Numbered from the stretch's first letter, positions 22,235 through 33,515 are shown. The stretch is 64,000 bases of DNA from Plecoglossus altivelis (GCA_036571765.1 BROE01000020.1:3798118-3862117); one strand, 5' to 3'. Notes: generated from the letters alone by a model not told the origin. Program-made: numbers and translations.

Positions 22235-22430
22235 GTATGTGTCTCTTAATGTGTCCTGCAGTGGCCTGGAAAGAGCAGGAAATCTCCAGCCGTTTAGGGG
22301 ATTAGGAGCTACAAATGCCTGCTGGTTGGAGAGGGGAAAAAAACACAGGCTAGCCATTGGAGTGATACAAGTGAATTAAGAGATTAAGATGGTTTAGAAA
22401 GACTGATTATAAAGCCACAGGGGTTTATGA
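22235..22430. promoter_or_regulatory. Possible conserved non-coding segment
   Basis: Repeat-free balanced DNA with GGGATTAGG and GATTAAGA/GATTATAAAG words suggestive of homeodomain sites, following the poly-G run. Inference from texture only. Confidence 0.2.
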
Positions 22431-23149
22431 ATAGAAAGACAAACCTTGAGATGGGATAATTCGCTTGTACTTTTCCTCTTATTCACCAGCTATTATTGTG
22501 CTCTGCTTCCAATCCTTTGAATCGATTCAGGTAGGACACCAAGATCAAGACACAGCAGAGGAAGGAGTAAAGAGAAAGGGATGTATAGAGTAGGTGAAGG
22601 TTGGTGTACAAATCTATTTGTGGTTGTCGTTTGTTTTTAAATAGTTTAACAGTTTGCTGTGCCTTGTCTTCTGGTACCGCCCGCCCCCCTTTCTTTCGAT
22701 TCACTACTATGGTTCCATAATGAAACCTTGTTGAAAATAGCAACTGTAAACTTCATGCCAGGGCAATAGTACCAAGAATTTTACTGGAACAAATCGATCC
22801 AAAAGTGCTTGCCTGCCGAGCACTGGCAACTCAGTCCCGACAAAGTGTTGAGGTGAAGAAGAACAAACGGAATGAATAAGAATATAAAAAGGGGGGGACA
22901 GATAGGGATGGGAGATAGAAAGTGCTGGCCACTGCAAAGTCTCCAAACAAAGAGGATATGTTAGGCGTGTTCCTCAAGCCCTTTTTCCCTTACAAGAAGA
23001 GCTAGTAAGCACTTTTCTCTGAGCTGAAAAGCTCGCTCTCGCACTCACGTCCCATCAGCAGTTTTTTCGGTGCTGCTCACGAGAAGCTCACCCAGGTGAG
23101 GGAAGTAGTAAGTTAGGGATTTCTCCTCCTATCAGTTCCCTTTCACTGT

Positions 23150-23400
23150 CTCTCACTCAGCTATTCCCGGCATTCCTCTCCTCCCCCTCCCTTCCTCTCT
23201 TGGCTCTGTCATTCTCTGTCACTCCCTCCGACGCCCCCTCACCTCTCCCTTCCTCCGTCTTTCTCTTTCCTTCCTGTTCCCTCTCCACCACTCTCTCTCA
23301 TTCTATCCACTTGTGTGGCTGTCTCAAGATAGTCTACACTCGCTCTCTATGGCTCTCTCATTCCATATTTTCCTCCCATTCCTCCTTCCCGGACTGGTGA
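23150..23400. repeat. Pyrimidine-rich low-complexity tract
   Basis: C/T-rich DNA with CTCTC, CCCTCC and TTCCTCC runs and no clean period. The 66-codon frame over it is S/L/P-rich simple sequence. Confidence 0.7.
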
Positions 23401-23429
23401 GATTCCCAGACATATAGAGTCATTCTTGC

Positions 23430-23451
23430 ACCCCCCCCCCCCCCCCCCCCC
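23430..23451 (+). repeat. Poly-C run of 22 bases
   Basis: An uninterrupted C homopolymer (23430-23451). Length is likely to be unreliable in any assembly. Confidence 0.95.
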
Positions 23452-23929
23452 GTCAGCCCGAAGGACAGCTAGAAGTAGAGAAGCTCATGAAGATACGAGG
23501 AATTCCCTAAATGCTTTGGTAATATGGGTCATGTTATCATTCCTCTACAGCCAAAAAAATAGTCATCCCTTCTTACTCCAGTTTCCTTCTCCATACAACA
23601 CCACTCAATGGATTTAGAGAAATGTCATGATGGTCTCTATGTACGGGACTGTATGACTAGATTGGAATTTATGAAATTGTAAAGAAACTGTGCTTCAGGA
23701 AACCATACATATTTAAATCTGTAAAAATATTTTACCATTGCTTTCATACCCCATAATTGGTAATCATATTCTTGAAATCATGTTAGCTGCCGAAGGACAA
23801 ACAACAGAGAAGAAAATGACATTGACACTCACTCACCAACTTACACACACACACATCACAAACACACACAGCTGTCCCTGGGTGGCTGAATAGCAGGGTT
23901 ATTCATGCGACTGGAATACCCCCCACTGT
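23452..23929. other. Unique non-coding stretch
   Basis: Apart from a short interrupted CA repeat at about 23843-23870, nothing was recognised. Confidence 0.45.
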
Positions 23930-24140
23930 GAACACCACTTTCCTTGGAAAGTGAAGCTAGGGCACAAATCACATTTTCTGCACAATTAAAGCAGGGCCGC
24001 AGCTAAGTGTATCAGAGCCTTGCTCTCCGCTGGAGCCCTGGGAGCCAGCAGGCCCGGCCCCTCTCCCCTATAATGACAATGTGATGAAGATGGCTCGTCT
24101 GTAATTAGTTTCTGAAAGTTCTCATTCAGCCATCAACCAC
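23930..24140. promoter_or_regulatory. Enhancer-like stretch
   Basis: Repeat-free segment with CACAATTAAAGC, CTATAATGACAATGTGATGAAGATGG and CTGTAATTAG words, and a GC-richer centre (24000-24060). It resembles vertebrate conserved non-coding DNA. No open frame. Confidence 0.3.
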
Positions 24141-25201
24141 CACAGAGCGAGAAAGAGAGAGTGAAAAGGCCACTTTATTTCACAGCCGGACACATGCCCA
24201 TGACTGTTTCTCTCAGGGAAAATGTGAAGTTTTTGCATTGACAAAAAGTAATGACATTGAATGAAATGACATTTTACACAATTTTAGTTTTATATACAAA
24301 AATGAGAAACTCTGCAAGTGTATTTAGTACATGGCATGAAATTGAATAGATAATAACACAAATAATGTACTTCCTAAACAGCTGATTTATATAATGAACA
24401 GTCGCTTAACCAGCTTGGTACAGATTTTTATAGCAGCAGACACTGTGAAATACAAATAACTTGTCATTTAATTGAAGTCAGAAACAAACTTACTAGTGGT
24501 TTGTCACAGTCTCCCCTAACGCAAACAAAATATGTAGCATTAATCTTTCACCAACATGCAGTCCAGGAAAGGACCTGAAGTATTATTTCAATCTTTAGTT
24601 TAAGTTGTTCATGTTTCGCCTAGCTGCTCAGTCACCCCTATAAAGATGAATCCTTGCTATGAATACTAACGAGTGTGAGGATAGAGACATGGGGAAAATA
24701 CGTGAAAAAAAGATGTTTGAAATTTGATCCAATTGTGGCCAGTTGGGTTTGTCTTGAGCCTTTCCTGGTTGCTCACACCATTGCACTTGCTTGAGTTCGC
24801 GGCCCTGCTGCAATTCTATTTTCTGACTGGCCATGTCCATGATGCATGTGCGTGTGAAAGGCACCTGGTCCTTCCTTGTAACCTCAAAATATCCACGTAC
24901 CTGCTTGGTGTTTGTTCACTGTCCTCCTTAGAAGGCTTCGTTCATTTATTTTGTACAGATGGAACTGGTAGAGATATACGTTTTCTTACATCTGTCCACA
25001 AGGTGTTCTCCCACAAGAATACTGGCTTGTTGGGGCTGTTCTGGTAAACTTCTGTCTGATTTTGTAATGTCTCTCACAGTTGGTTCCTCATGGGTGAAGA
25101 TAATGTAACCAACTTTCATCGGCTGGACACTGAGTTGGTGATGGATGAAGGTTTGGGTTGGAACAGTGGCAACAACATCAACTAACAGGCTGGCAGCAGT
25201 G
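24141..25201. other. Non-coding stretch before a Tc1-like remnant
   Basis: Frames on both strands overlap here (plus 24724-25047, minus 24628-24864 and 24946-25257) but none contains a recognisable domain. Because 25202-25403 is a Tc1-like 3' end, part of this DNA may be an unrecognisably diverged upstream portion of that element. Confidence 0.35.
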
Positions 25202-25403
25202 ATATCATGGTGAGGAAACGGCTTACCAGAGACACTCTGACAATCAATCTGGAGCAACTGTGTGATACCGTTACATCAGCAATGACGAACATTCCTGCAG
25301 AATGTTTGTGACACCTTGTAGAAAAAGCGCCTGTTAAAATTCAGGCTGTTCTGGAATCAAAACTCCGCTTGACGCGTTTACCTAATAAACTGTCTACTGA
25401 GTT
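25202..25403 (+). mobile_element. Tc1-like DNA transposon, 3' end remnant
   Basis: The plus strand reads INLEQLCDTVTSAMTNIPAE, then CL and a stop at 25309, then HLVEKAPVKIQAVLESKL. This matches the C-terminal end of Tc1-type transposases. It is followed by CCTAATAAACTGTCTACTGAG (25381-25401), which resembles the CCTAATAAAGTGGC-type terminal inverted repeat of one fish Tc1 family. It appears to be a different family from the element at 20.5 kb. The catalytic region upstream is not readable. Confidence 0.75.
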
Positions 25404-28332
25404 AATTGTTTCCAGCAATAGTGCCCTGATTTAATAGCAATCAGGTAACTGAATTTGCCAAAGTTTTGCCTGCAAAAAAAAGTTTGTCCCAGTTGCAAAG
25501 TAGATTTGAATGATGTTTCTATAGTACGTTAATGTGCAAAATAGTTTTGAGACTGGCATTTATAAAGTGTATATATTAGTGATCGGATTTCGAAAGGAAT
25601 TGCTGACCAAACCCTCTAAACTATCGAAGGAAAGTGATCCACACAACTCTTTAACCGTCGTTTCTTTGTGAACACTCCACTGGTCACATACTGCACAAAT
25701 TTTCATGGCGTGTGTTAACTTTCGCAACATTGACAAAACCTCATTCGATCCATTGACTTACAACCAGCCTTCAACTCCTCTTGAATTCACCCACTGCTGT
25801 GTTATGTATTCTAGCTGCATATACCGGGAGCAAGGTCTTTAAAATGGATGGTCTTGAAAATGATGCTGCTGTGCTTCTGTTGCAATGAGATTTTATTGTC
25901 TCGTTCATTTTCGGAACGATATATTCAAACGCATGATATTTCCATTTCGTTTACATTTCATCAGACCTTATCTAAAAGTAAGGGAGGAAATTTTCTTTTC
26001 ATCACAGTATTCAAATAGGGTCCAATTCCCACTGCAAAGTGTCTCCTTCTCAGTTAATTACTGCCACTCAATGGCAGCACCTCAATAAGTGCTGACGTAG
26101 TCTTGATTATGTCCTTGAAGTCACATTTAGTACACAGCTCTTGGCACTCCAAACGGTTGCACTCAATGTTCGTAAGCTGGAACGACAATAGACTAGTAAA
26201 CTTTTATTTCATTGTTAATAGAAGCTACTGTAAGGATGGCGAACGGTGAATCTAAAATTTGCATTGAAACACTACACAAAAATAACAATATCGCATTCCC
26301 ATTCCTGAGTTGTTTCAACTCCAAGTACTGTGATGGTGCTCTACATCAGTGAATATTTGACCTTAACCTTCATGACAAAAAGTAATTGGATGACACACAT
26401 CCAGACCTTCTGGTGATGAGAAAGAGAGGGAGAGAACCGAATGCCGGAGAGAGGGGAAAGATGGATGAAGGGTGGGAGAGCGATATGCCCACACGCCTTG
26501 GTCCAACTCATTGCCTGATATGACATCTGTGATGGGGCGAGATTAAAACATGGATCACATCTACCACTTCTTGCGACCAGGCATGTCCCCCGGAAAAATA
26601 TGTTACCCTAACAGAGAGGAATTCTCATGAGCTGTCATTTGGAATCAAACTCATTTGCCTCAGCTGCACAAACACACTGGTGATGTGTAGTAAGCCTCAA
26701 AATGGGATGACACAAAAAAGCAAGATATGGAATTATTTTACTTCCTGTCTGGTTTGAGTTCCAAGGAAATCTGTGAAGATCCTACTCATCTGTTGTATTT
26801 GGCAAGAATCAAATACGAATTCTCTGTTTTTGAATGCTTATAGTTTAGAGTTTGACCAAGTATGTTTGCAGGAAATCAGTCCAATCATGGTAGGCAACCA
26901 TGACCCCATCTCCAGAATATTGTTATTGTAGCTTGAGTATGTAGTTTTTATTCATGTTCATAATAAGGTTAGTGAATAAAGCAGTGGGAGACTCATTAGG
27001 AACACACTACCATGAGACAAGGTTTTTTCTTGAGGCTTCTTTTGCCTTATTAACCGTGACCTCATTGACCTACGCACACAATGCTGTGTGCATTCTAGAT
27101 TCTGCATACATGTACACATATTTTTCCTTCCTATGTGTATATATATATACACAATCAAGCTTGGCACGTTATTTTGTCCCTAGTACACTTGTGCGCACAC
27201 ACGCACAACTGGAGACAATGTAAAATGCACAGGATCCAGCCTTCACCTTGGCCCTAATTACAACTAAGGGGGAATCGTAGCGGGGCCTGGGTGAGCACAG
27301 GGAGTCATCTTTATTAGACTACCCACAAGGATGTTGGGCCTGTCACTCACCATGTTGCCAATTTGACCACCCCCCTCCATCATGATTCCCCTAGCTTCAT
27401 CAGCAAACTAATCATGGTTGTCTCTGTGTGTTCACTCTCTCTCTCTCTCCCTCTCTCTGTCTCTCTTATTCTTTGCAGTCTTTCACTCCTACAAAGACAC
27501 ATCGTGCCTCACCCAGTTTGTTCATTGGTATCTCTCTTTCTCCATCTTTCACAGTGGCTAGCAAATTTGATGTGGACCATGGCAAATTGCTGTATGTTCT
27601 GCTACCTCCTGCACAGTGGAATATGTCTATAGATATTTCACATTTAATTTGTGACCCATTCAGGGCACAATCATACATAATATTGTGGTAGAATGTGTAA
27701 GTCCATGGTTCACATCAGAGCACTTAGGATCACACAAAGTGCCTTGTGGCATCTGTGAGTAGGTTTTATAGTAGCAAGTTTGACGATATGGACACGGAAG
27801 ATTCCTGATACTTTCCACAACTTTTCTATTATTGTGCAAATCCAATTTAAACAACAAGCAAAACAATGAGATTACTATTTCATTTTACTCCTCCCAACAA
27901 TTTACAACCTTCAGCAACAACCTAAACAGTAAAGGAATCAAAAGTGAACTGCCGTTGAGGACAGTCTAAAGCCCACATCGAAACTGTGTGTGAAAGATAG
28001 ATATTATTTCATATAATTCTGATTATTATTGTATGATTACTCGGTGCATTGTGGGTCTGTTGATGCGCTGCCGCAGGGATCTCATGTCCACTGTTCAATT
28101 CTGGGGAGGGTATGGGATGAATCTGATCCAATGAATAACCTCAGAAGAGCTTTGCAGCTTGAATGAATGGAGACAGATGCATTACATAAATGGAAGATCC
28201 ACAAACATCTTTACAGTACAAAAATGTATCCCCTTTAACATACACTAGCACATGATTTGTACACCACGCATGTTTGTATCTATTTGAATTTCCTCCAGTG
28301 CATCTCATTTTGACGCTATTGTCAGTACATAA
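25404..28332. other. Unique non-coding stretch with minor repeats
   Basis: AT-rich DNA with a short ATATAT run (27138-27150) and a TC-rich patch (27430-27470). The pieces around 26580-26670 and 27230-27350 are repeat-free with ATTA-type words and could be regulatory, but nothing firm can be said. No protein-like frame. Confidence 0.4.
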
Positions 28333-28432
28333 AGTTCAGTAGTAGAGCACTTGGTGGCAGATCAAGAGGTTGCAGGTTCAAGTCCCCCACTGCATATTTC
28401 TTTTGAAGCGTCAGCTAAATGAAGACTCTATT
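28333..28432 (+). mobile_element. tRNA-derived SINE
   Basis: A tRNA-like head reads TTCAGTAGTAGAGCACTTGG (A-box-like), then a B box GGTTCAAGTCC at 28375-28385. It is followed by a core TTTTGAAGCGTCAGCTAAATGAA (about 28400-28422) typical of fish SINE tails. The B box differs from the GGTTCGANTCC consensus at one position. The A box is weaker. Copies of this class are transcribed by RNA polymerase III and moved by LINE enzymes. No acceptor-stem pairing supports a real tRNA gene. Confidence 0.75.
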
Positions 28433-28510
28433 GTGAAAATCTTATTTTTTCATACTCTTTGAACACAAATGAAGGACATATACCAGCATTCATAATGTAG
28501 TGGGGGAGGG

Positions 28511-28537
28511 GAGCAATGGTAGGATGTACCATTGCTC
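28511..28537. repeat. Perfect 11-bp inverted repeat (stem-loop)
   Basis: GAGCAATGGTA (28511-28521) and TACCATTGCTC (28527-28537) pair perfectly around a five-base loop. It lies between the SINE and the Harbinger fragment. No T-run follows, so it does not look like a terminator. Confidence 0.8.
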
Positions 28538-28742
28538 TATGGATATAGGTTTTCTCTCAAACATTATAAATAAGGCTGTACCATCATGGATTAACTCCTC
28601 AACTGGATTCAATTAAATTAATTTTAGGTTTAACTGTGATACCAAACTTAATACTTAGTTTCCATTTAGTTTACAGTTCATCCTGGTTGAATCTAACTTT
28701 TTGGCACTCTGTTCAATTTCCATATAAACCTAGATTAAATTA

Positions 28743-28888
28743 AAATATCTTGCAGCAGTAACTTTGCAGTTTTCTGCTGCAGGATATTTTCAGATCGTTG
28801 CCGGGGATCTTTTTGGAGTTCATAAATCCACAGTCTGCAGAATTGTCAGCTGAGTGTTGAAGGAAATTGCAAGTTTAAAGGGTCAGTA
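28743..28888 (+). pseudogene. PIF/Harbinger (HARBI1-like) transposase fragment
   Basis: The plus frame from about 28749 reads LAAVTLQFSAAGYFQIVAGD, then LFGVHKSTVCRIVS, an in-frame stop at 28851-28853, then VLKEIASLKGQYVCFEP. Harbinger-type nucleases and HARBI1-like proteins have this order: an L-x-x-L-x-F-L/F-A-x-G helix, F-Q-x-V-x-G-D-L-x-G-V, a K-S-T-V-x-R-I-V helix-turn-helix, and an I-A-x-L segment. This is the N-terminal DNA-binding part; the catalytic DDE triad downstream is not found. The stop and missing remainder make it a relic of a DNA transposon. Confidence 0.75.
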
Positions 28889-29115
28889 CGTATGTTTTGA
28901 ACCAAGGAGAGCCAGTTGGATTTTATGAGAGTAGGTTTTCTTGGGAGTAATTGGGACAACTGACTGCACCCACATTCCTATTCCAAACCCAGGGGAAAAT
29001 GGGGAACTGTTTTGTAATCGAAAGGGCTATTGCTCAATTAATGCTCAAGTTGTGTGATGACCAGGCCCAGATTACACATGACAGTCTTCAACAGAAGTCA
29101 ACGCTGTGCACTACT

Positions 29116-29342
29116 GGGGAAGTCGTGGCCTAATGGTTAGGGAGTCGGGCTTGTAACCTACAAGTTGCTGGTTCAATTCTTGCACCAGCAGGAATTGAAG
29201 GTGGGGATTGTGAATAAACAGCACTCTCTCTGCCTTCAATACCATGACTGAGGTGCCCTTGAGCAAGGCACTAAACCCCCAATTGCTTCCCGGGCGCTGG
29301 AGCAATAGCTGCCCACTGCTCCGGGTGTATGTTCACTGTGTG
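29116..29342 (+). mobile_element. tRNA-derived SINE (type shared with 54.3 kb)
   Basis: The head has an A-box-like TGGCCTAATGG (29126-29136) and a B box GGTTCAATTCT (29170-29180), followed by a long body with ACTGAGGTGCCCTTGAGCAA and CCCCGGGCGCTGG-like words. The body from AAACAGCACTCTCTCTGCC to TTCACTGTGTG is nearly identical to 54279-54404 (about seven differences over some 127 bases by eye). The 3' part present in the other copy, including AATTTCGAGTATGGG, is missing here, so this copy is 3'-truncated or recombined. Confidence 0.85.
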
Positions 29343-29869
29343 GAGTCTAGCGCTGGTGACGGTCCAGACGAGCACCAGTTATATACATAATCGTCCTTCT
29401 CGAATGAACCTGTAAGACCATTTGTTTCCTTTTTCCGCGTGACGTGACGGATGATGATCAGGCAGTATGGAGACTGGGTACCGGAGGAAATGGAGTGCAG
29501 ATAGATAAGGGGGTGGACCGTGCTCTGCTCGCTTGTAGACCCGCGAGGGGAATACTATGCGCATGGCCGCGGTGGCGGACGCAAGGAACTGAGAGCGGGG
29601 GGGGGGGGTTGGGGGCGCAGATTGGCATCTATTTAGCGTCTTGGTGCATGTACTCTGTCTGAGCTCATTTCCTTCGCAATTCGGTCCCCAATGCAACCTT
29701 GCAATACTTCTCTCATATTCTTCCCTCAACGGCGTTACACACTACACAGCCCTTTTCTTAATTTACCCTTGATGTTAATACCTAGTGTCTCGAATTACAC
29801 ATCTTCATTGTGCTCTACAGATGCAAACACGTCAATACTATCCCATCCTTCAAGTATTAAGTACGTCAG
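29343..29869. other. Non-coding stretch leading into the minisatellite
   Basis: Moderately GC-rich DNA with CpG and a G-run of about 13 (29599-29611). Frames of 72 to 116 codons on both strands have no recognisable motif. Toward 29700-29869 the sequence becomes T/C- and A-rich, grading into the repeat array. Confidence 0.4.
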
Positions 29870-30792
29870 TTCAAAATCGGTCATACCTCGCCTTAATGTC
29901 TTTTCATGCTTAAAACCGTTTATACCTTCCCGTGGACGAGTCTGTTCTCCAAGAGCAAAACGTCACTACCCCTTACGTCTTCTTTTCCAGCCAAAACGTC
30001 ATTCCTACTACCCTTAACGTCTCTTTCAGGGCCACAAGCGTTCATACTAACTTTCTTTTATCTCTACATATTATGATACTTTAATTAAATGTTCATCCAA
30101 CAAAACTTGTCTCATTACTATTAACAACCCCTTAATTAATTGTATTTTCCTATACCAGCAAAAAACCGTATACTAACCCTCCATTGGCGTTTTTTCTTGC
30201 TTCAAAACACCAGTCGATACTACCTTACGTCTTTTTTTCTCAAAACTTCATACTAACCCCTTAACGTGTTTGGCCCTAACAACCCGTCATAGACTACTTT
30301 CGTATTTCCATCAAAAACGTCAATAAATAACCCTCTATAACTACTTTTAGCCACAAAACGTCATACTAACCCCTCTGCCTATTTTCATCAAAAAAAACGT
30401 CACACTAAACCCATACGTATTTTTGCCAAAAACGTTATATAACCTTATTTTTGTCCTAAATCGTCATACTAACCTCTACGTATTCGTTCCAACAAATCGC
30501 TCATCCTAACCTTATGTATTTTTTCACTCAAAAACGTCATACCCTCCCCCTTACGTCTTTTCAAGCCAAAACGTCATAACCCCTTATTTTTTTTCTGCTC
30601 AAAACATCGTACTAACCCATTATGTATTTTTTTTCAAAAACTTCATATTAACCCTTTATGTATTTTTATGAAATACGTTATACTAACCCCTAACTTCTTC
30701 TCAGCAAAAAAACGTCATACTATACTAACCCCTTTGTTGTTATTTTCATCCAAAAAACGTTATACTAACCCTATATGTATTTCAGCCCCAAC
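29870..30792 (+). repeat. Degenerate minisatellite, period about 34-40 bp
   Basis: Roughly two dozen imperfect copies of a unit that reads approximately CAAAACGTCATACTAACCCC followed by TTACGTATTTTT. Copies differ by many substitutions and one- to several-base indels; some are merged or shortened. The word ACGTCA occurs exactly about ten times from 29828 to 30712. Less regular copies may begin as early as 29820. The array has no coding sense. The frequent indels fit either an old array or assembly noise. Confidence 0.75.
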
Positions 30793-30846
30793 CTCATCAA
30801 ACCCTCACTTGTACAGGTCTTGACAATTCAACATACCACCCTCACA

Positions 30847-30858
30847 CCACTAGAGGGC
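30847..30858 (+). promoter_or_regulatory. CTCF-like core motif
   Basis: CCACTAGAGGGC matches the vertebrate CTCF core (CCASYAGRKGGC) without mismatch. It lies about 55 bases beyond the minisatellite and just before a GC-rich GGCAGCGGCGCGGTGT segment. One motif match in 64 kb is not proof of binding. Confidence 0.4.
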
Positions 30859-31992
30859 TTCCTTGGCAGCGGCGCGGTGTGGTGGGGGAGGGTAAAAAGG
30901 AGGGAGAAAGAGAGAAAATTGGATGGGAAAGCATCCTAGGGAGAGAGGGGACTGAATGAGAGAGCGGAGCGAGGGAGATACTGATTTGAAATCAGATATA
31001 CTACAGAATAGGTTTTGAACCTGGGTGCGGGGAATGTGAAGCGGCCGTACACAGGACGCATTTCCCCATCTTCTCACAACAAAACCGACAGTATGTGGTA
31101 TTGCACATAACATTATACAATCTTGTAATGATTACCACCATAATTCACATGCTTAACCATTCAGGCTGAATTTATGGTACTATCATTTATGGTTACATAA
31201 AATGACATTGTGTAAAAATGGGCTGTATTGGCCCTGTTTTGCAATGCAAAAGGAATAATTTGCTGGCAACAAGCACAATGTTTCTATTTGGCACATTGGT
31301 GGATAGGAAGGTAAAAAATATTGCAGATAATATTGCATTTATGCAGAAATCTGTGAAATTTCAGATCTTGATAAATGGTTGCTCACTGAAATCATATTTT
31401 CATCTGCTATACCACAGAATAACATTGAATAGAATCTTTTATTTCCCATTATATGACATACGACACATGGCAGTACAGGACAGTATTACCCTGCACAATA
31501 ATAATATCCTATTACGCTACTGTACAACAGTGTATAAAATTACTATCCTTAGGCCTACTGTACTTTATATTTCCTCCGGTATAGTCACAAATGACTACTA
31601 GATGGTAGGTGACTAACATATGCAGTCATCTTTTAGGCTTAATCCACTCTTGATTTCTATAGAAAATATGTAAATGTTTGTGCTCGATTTTAAAGTCTGC
31701 GATCCCCTTTGGGTTGAGCATTAACCTCGAGTTGTGATGACTAACCGAAGTCCAAATGGATCTGAGGCAGTTGGCCTTTCTGCTAAGAAGTGACTAAGAA
31801 GCTAATTCATTTTCCATGAAATAGGACCGTTAGGGGAGCTCATCACGCCAGCCCTGAAGAGCAAACAGTACAGCCAGTCCCATCCCGTGATTCTGTTCCC
31901 CTACTGTTGCCGTTTCAGGCATGCAAACGTGACACATTGTCACAGAGGGAGGAAGAGGAGTGTGTGTGCGCGCAGGCGGGCAGGGAGGGGGT
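30859..31992. other. Non-coding stretch
   Basis: Starts with a G/A-rich patch (30885-30985), then AT-rich unique DNA. The 127-codon frame at 31218-31601 has no recognisable domain. A repeat-free segment around 31690-31880 could be conserved non-coding DNA. Confidence 0.4.
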
Positions 31993-32009
31993 GGGGGGGG
32001 GGGGGGGGG
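31993..32009 (+). repeat. Poly-G run of 17 bases
   Basis: An uninterrupted G homopolymer within GGGAGGGGGTG context. Confidence 0.95.
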
Positions 32010-32039
32010 TAATCCTGGTACCTGCTGAGCAGAGCAGGC

Positions 32040-32282
32040 ATCAGATGCACCAAGAGGAGTGGATTACCCCGACTAGAAGAGATAGCAGGGGAAAGAAGGG
32101 GGTATGGAGAGAAGCCCAGGTCTAGATAAGAGGAGGAGTTGTCCATGAAGGGATAAGACAGAAGAGATGAGAGGAGGTGGGGTAGAGGGCATAGACTAGG
32201 AGTAAGCATAGACTCAGGATGTAGAGGTAAAGGCTGGAGGAGAAAGAGGTAAGAGAGAAGAGGTTGGGGGAGATAGGAATAG
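32040..32282 (+). repeat. Purine-rich low-complexity tract
   Basis: Strong A/G strand bias with GAGGAGG, GAAGAGATGAGAGG and AGAGGTAAGAG words but no clean period. The long minus-strand frame (31940-32428) is a leucine/serine/proline-rich translation of this tract and not a gene. Confidence 0.65.
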
Positions 32283-33515
32283 TGCAGGATCGGCAGTTTT
32301 TCATATGGATTTATCCTCCAAGTTGGTTTGGGGTTAGATACCCTTTGCTCAAGGGCACAAAGAAGGTAAAGGGCACCATCTAATACTGCGGGAATGATCT
32401 GTTCATTTATCAAATGACCTGGACACATTGTACCTGAATTACATTTGCATCTTTTTTTCGTAACCGGATTGTTTTATTCATTTTCTTAAATTGAGAGTTT
32501 CAAAGCATCAAGTTCATTCAGTGTGTTAAGAAAGAAAAGGTCCCTGTTCTTGAAACCTGCAACTCATGATACACACAAACACTATTGTAACCTACTATTG
32601 TGTTTTCTAAGATTCAAGGTTGTACTATTACAAAAGATACAGTATAGTATGGCATATAATGTTATACAAATTACTGCAAATATATGTATCAATTGGTGCA
32701 GAAAAACACATGACTGTAGCCTACAGACTGAATCCCCAGGCTATTGGCCATTGTAGCCTTGAGCTCTGAAAGGTTGAACTACTTAGTCTAGAAATCTTCT
32801 GGTCATTGATATTAATGCATGACCGCCAGCCAAAAAGGCAATGATTAACATTGATGGTACTGTATTAATATAAGGTTGATAGCAGCCTTAATATGAAATC
32901 TACCCCAGACTATTCATCTTGTGCGTAGAATAAGACAGTAATATCGTATCCTATGCCATGCACAGGCACAGTCAATAATTCATTCCCACCATGCAATAAA
33001 CATAGTCCCATTGACTTCTGTGTAATTTGCACCTGCAAAATACCAACTAGCTAAAGTAACTGAAATAACTGTACTTTACCCAGTACTTAAGATGGGGACC
33101 ACATTTTTGAACTGTCAGCATGCATAATTCTTGAATTCTTTATTCTTTCTTGTATTCATTTACTCGTGATTTCAAGGTAAATAAAGATCCGCTTGGTGAA
33201 ATTATGTGTGGAGGACTGTAAGAGATGCTGCCACTGTATCATGGAGTCAGAGTTAACCTAATAGAACAACTATGCAAACAAGTCATCCATTTTGCCTTTT
33301 TTGCCCTTTTGGAAAAAGTTCCAAAGTTTCAAGCATAATGTACAGCATAATCTAATATATTATCATATAATGACAGTGACATTGAAAGCTGAGCAACACT
33401 AGCCTGAATAATAAGTGTCACAGTTTAAATTAGTTCATCACAGCCACAATGGAGCTTGCCCTCAGTGCTGGAGGCCGCAAGACTTTTAAAACGATTCCCG
33501 TTTTTGTCCTCTCCT
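32283..33515. other. Unique non-coding stretch
   Basis: AT-rich, with no gene or RNA. A CTTTGCTCAAGGGCAC word near 32343-32358 resembles fish SINE bodies but is too short to call. Confidence 0.4.

Noticed and set aside
24628..25257. Two consecutive minus-strand frames (78 and 103 codons) suggestive of a gene
   Set aside because: No domain was recognised, and the second frame overlaps the opposite-strand Tc1-like 3' end at 25202-25257.
28333..28410. Possible genuine tRNA gene
   Set aside because: The B box is present but no acceptor-stem pairing was found, and a SINE tail follows directly.
29116..29190. Possible genuine tRNA gene
   Set aside because: A and B boxes are present but the sequence continues into a SINE body shared with 54.3 kb.
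29870..30792. CRISPR array
   Set aside because: Repeats are degenerate, with no constant repeat plus unique spacer structure, and the genome is vertebrate-like.
31940..32428. 162-codon minus-strand frame
   Set aside because: It covers a purine-rich tract and a poly-G run; composition (Leu, Ser, Pro) reflects the repeat.
32335..32430. SINE body from a CTTTGCTCAAGGGCAC word
   Set aside because: Only about 16 bases match; no promoter boxes or tail.
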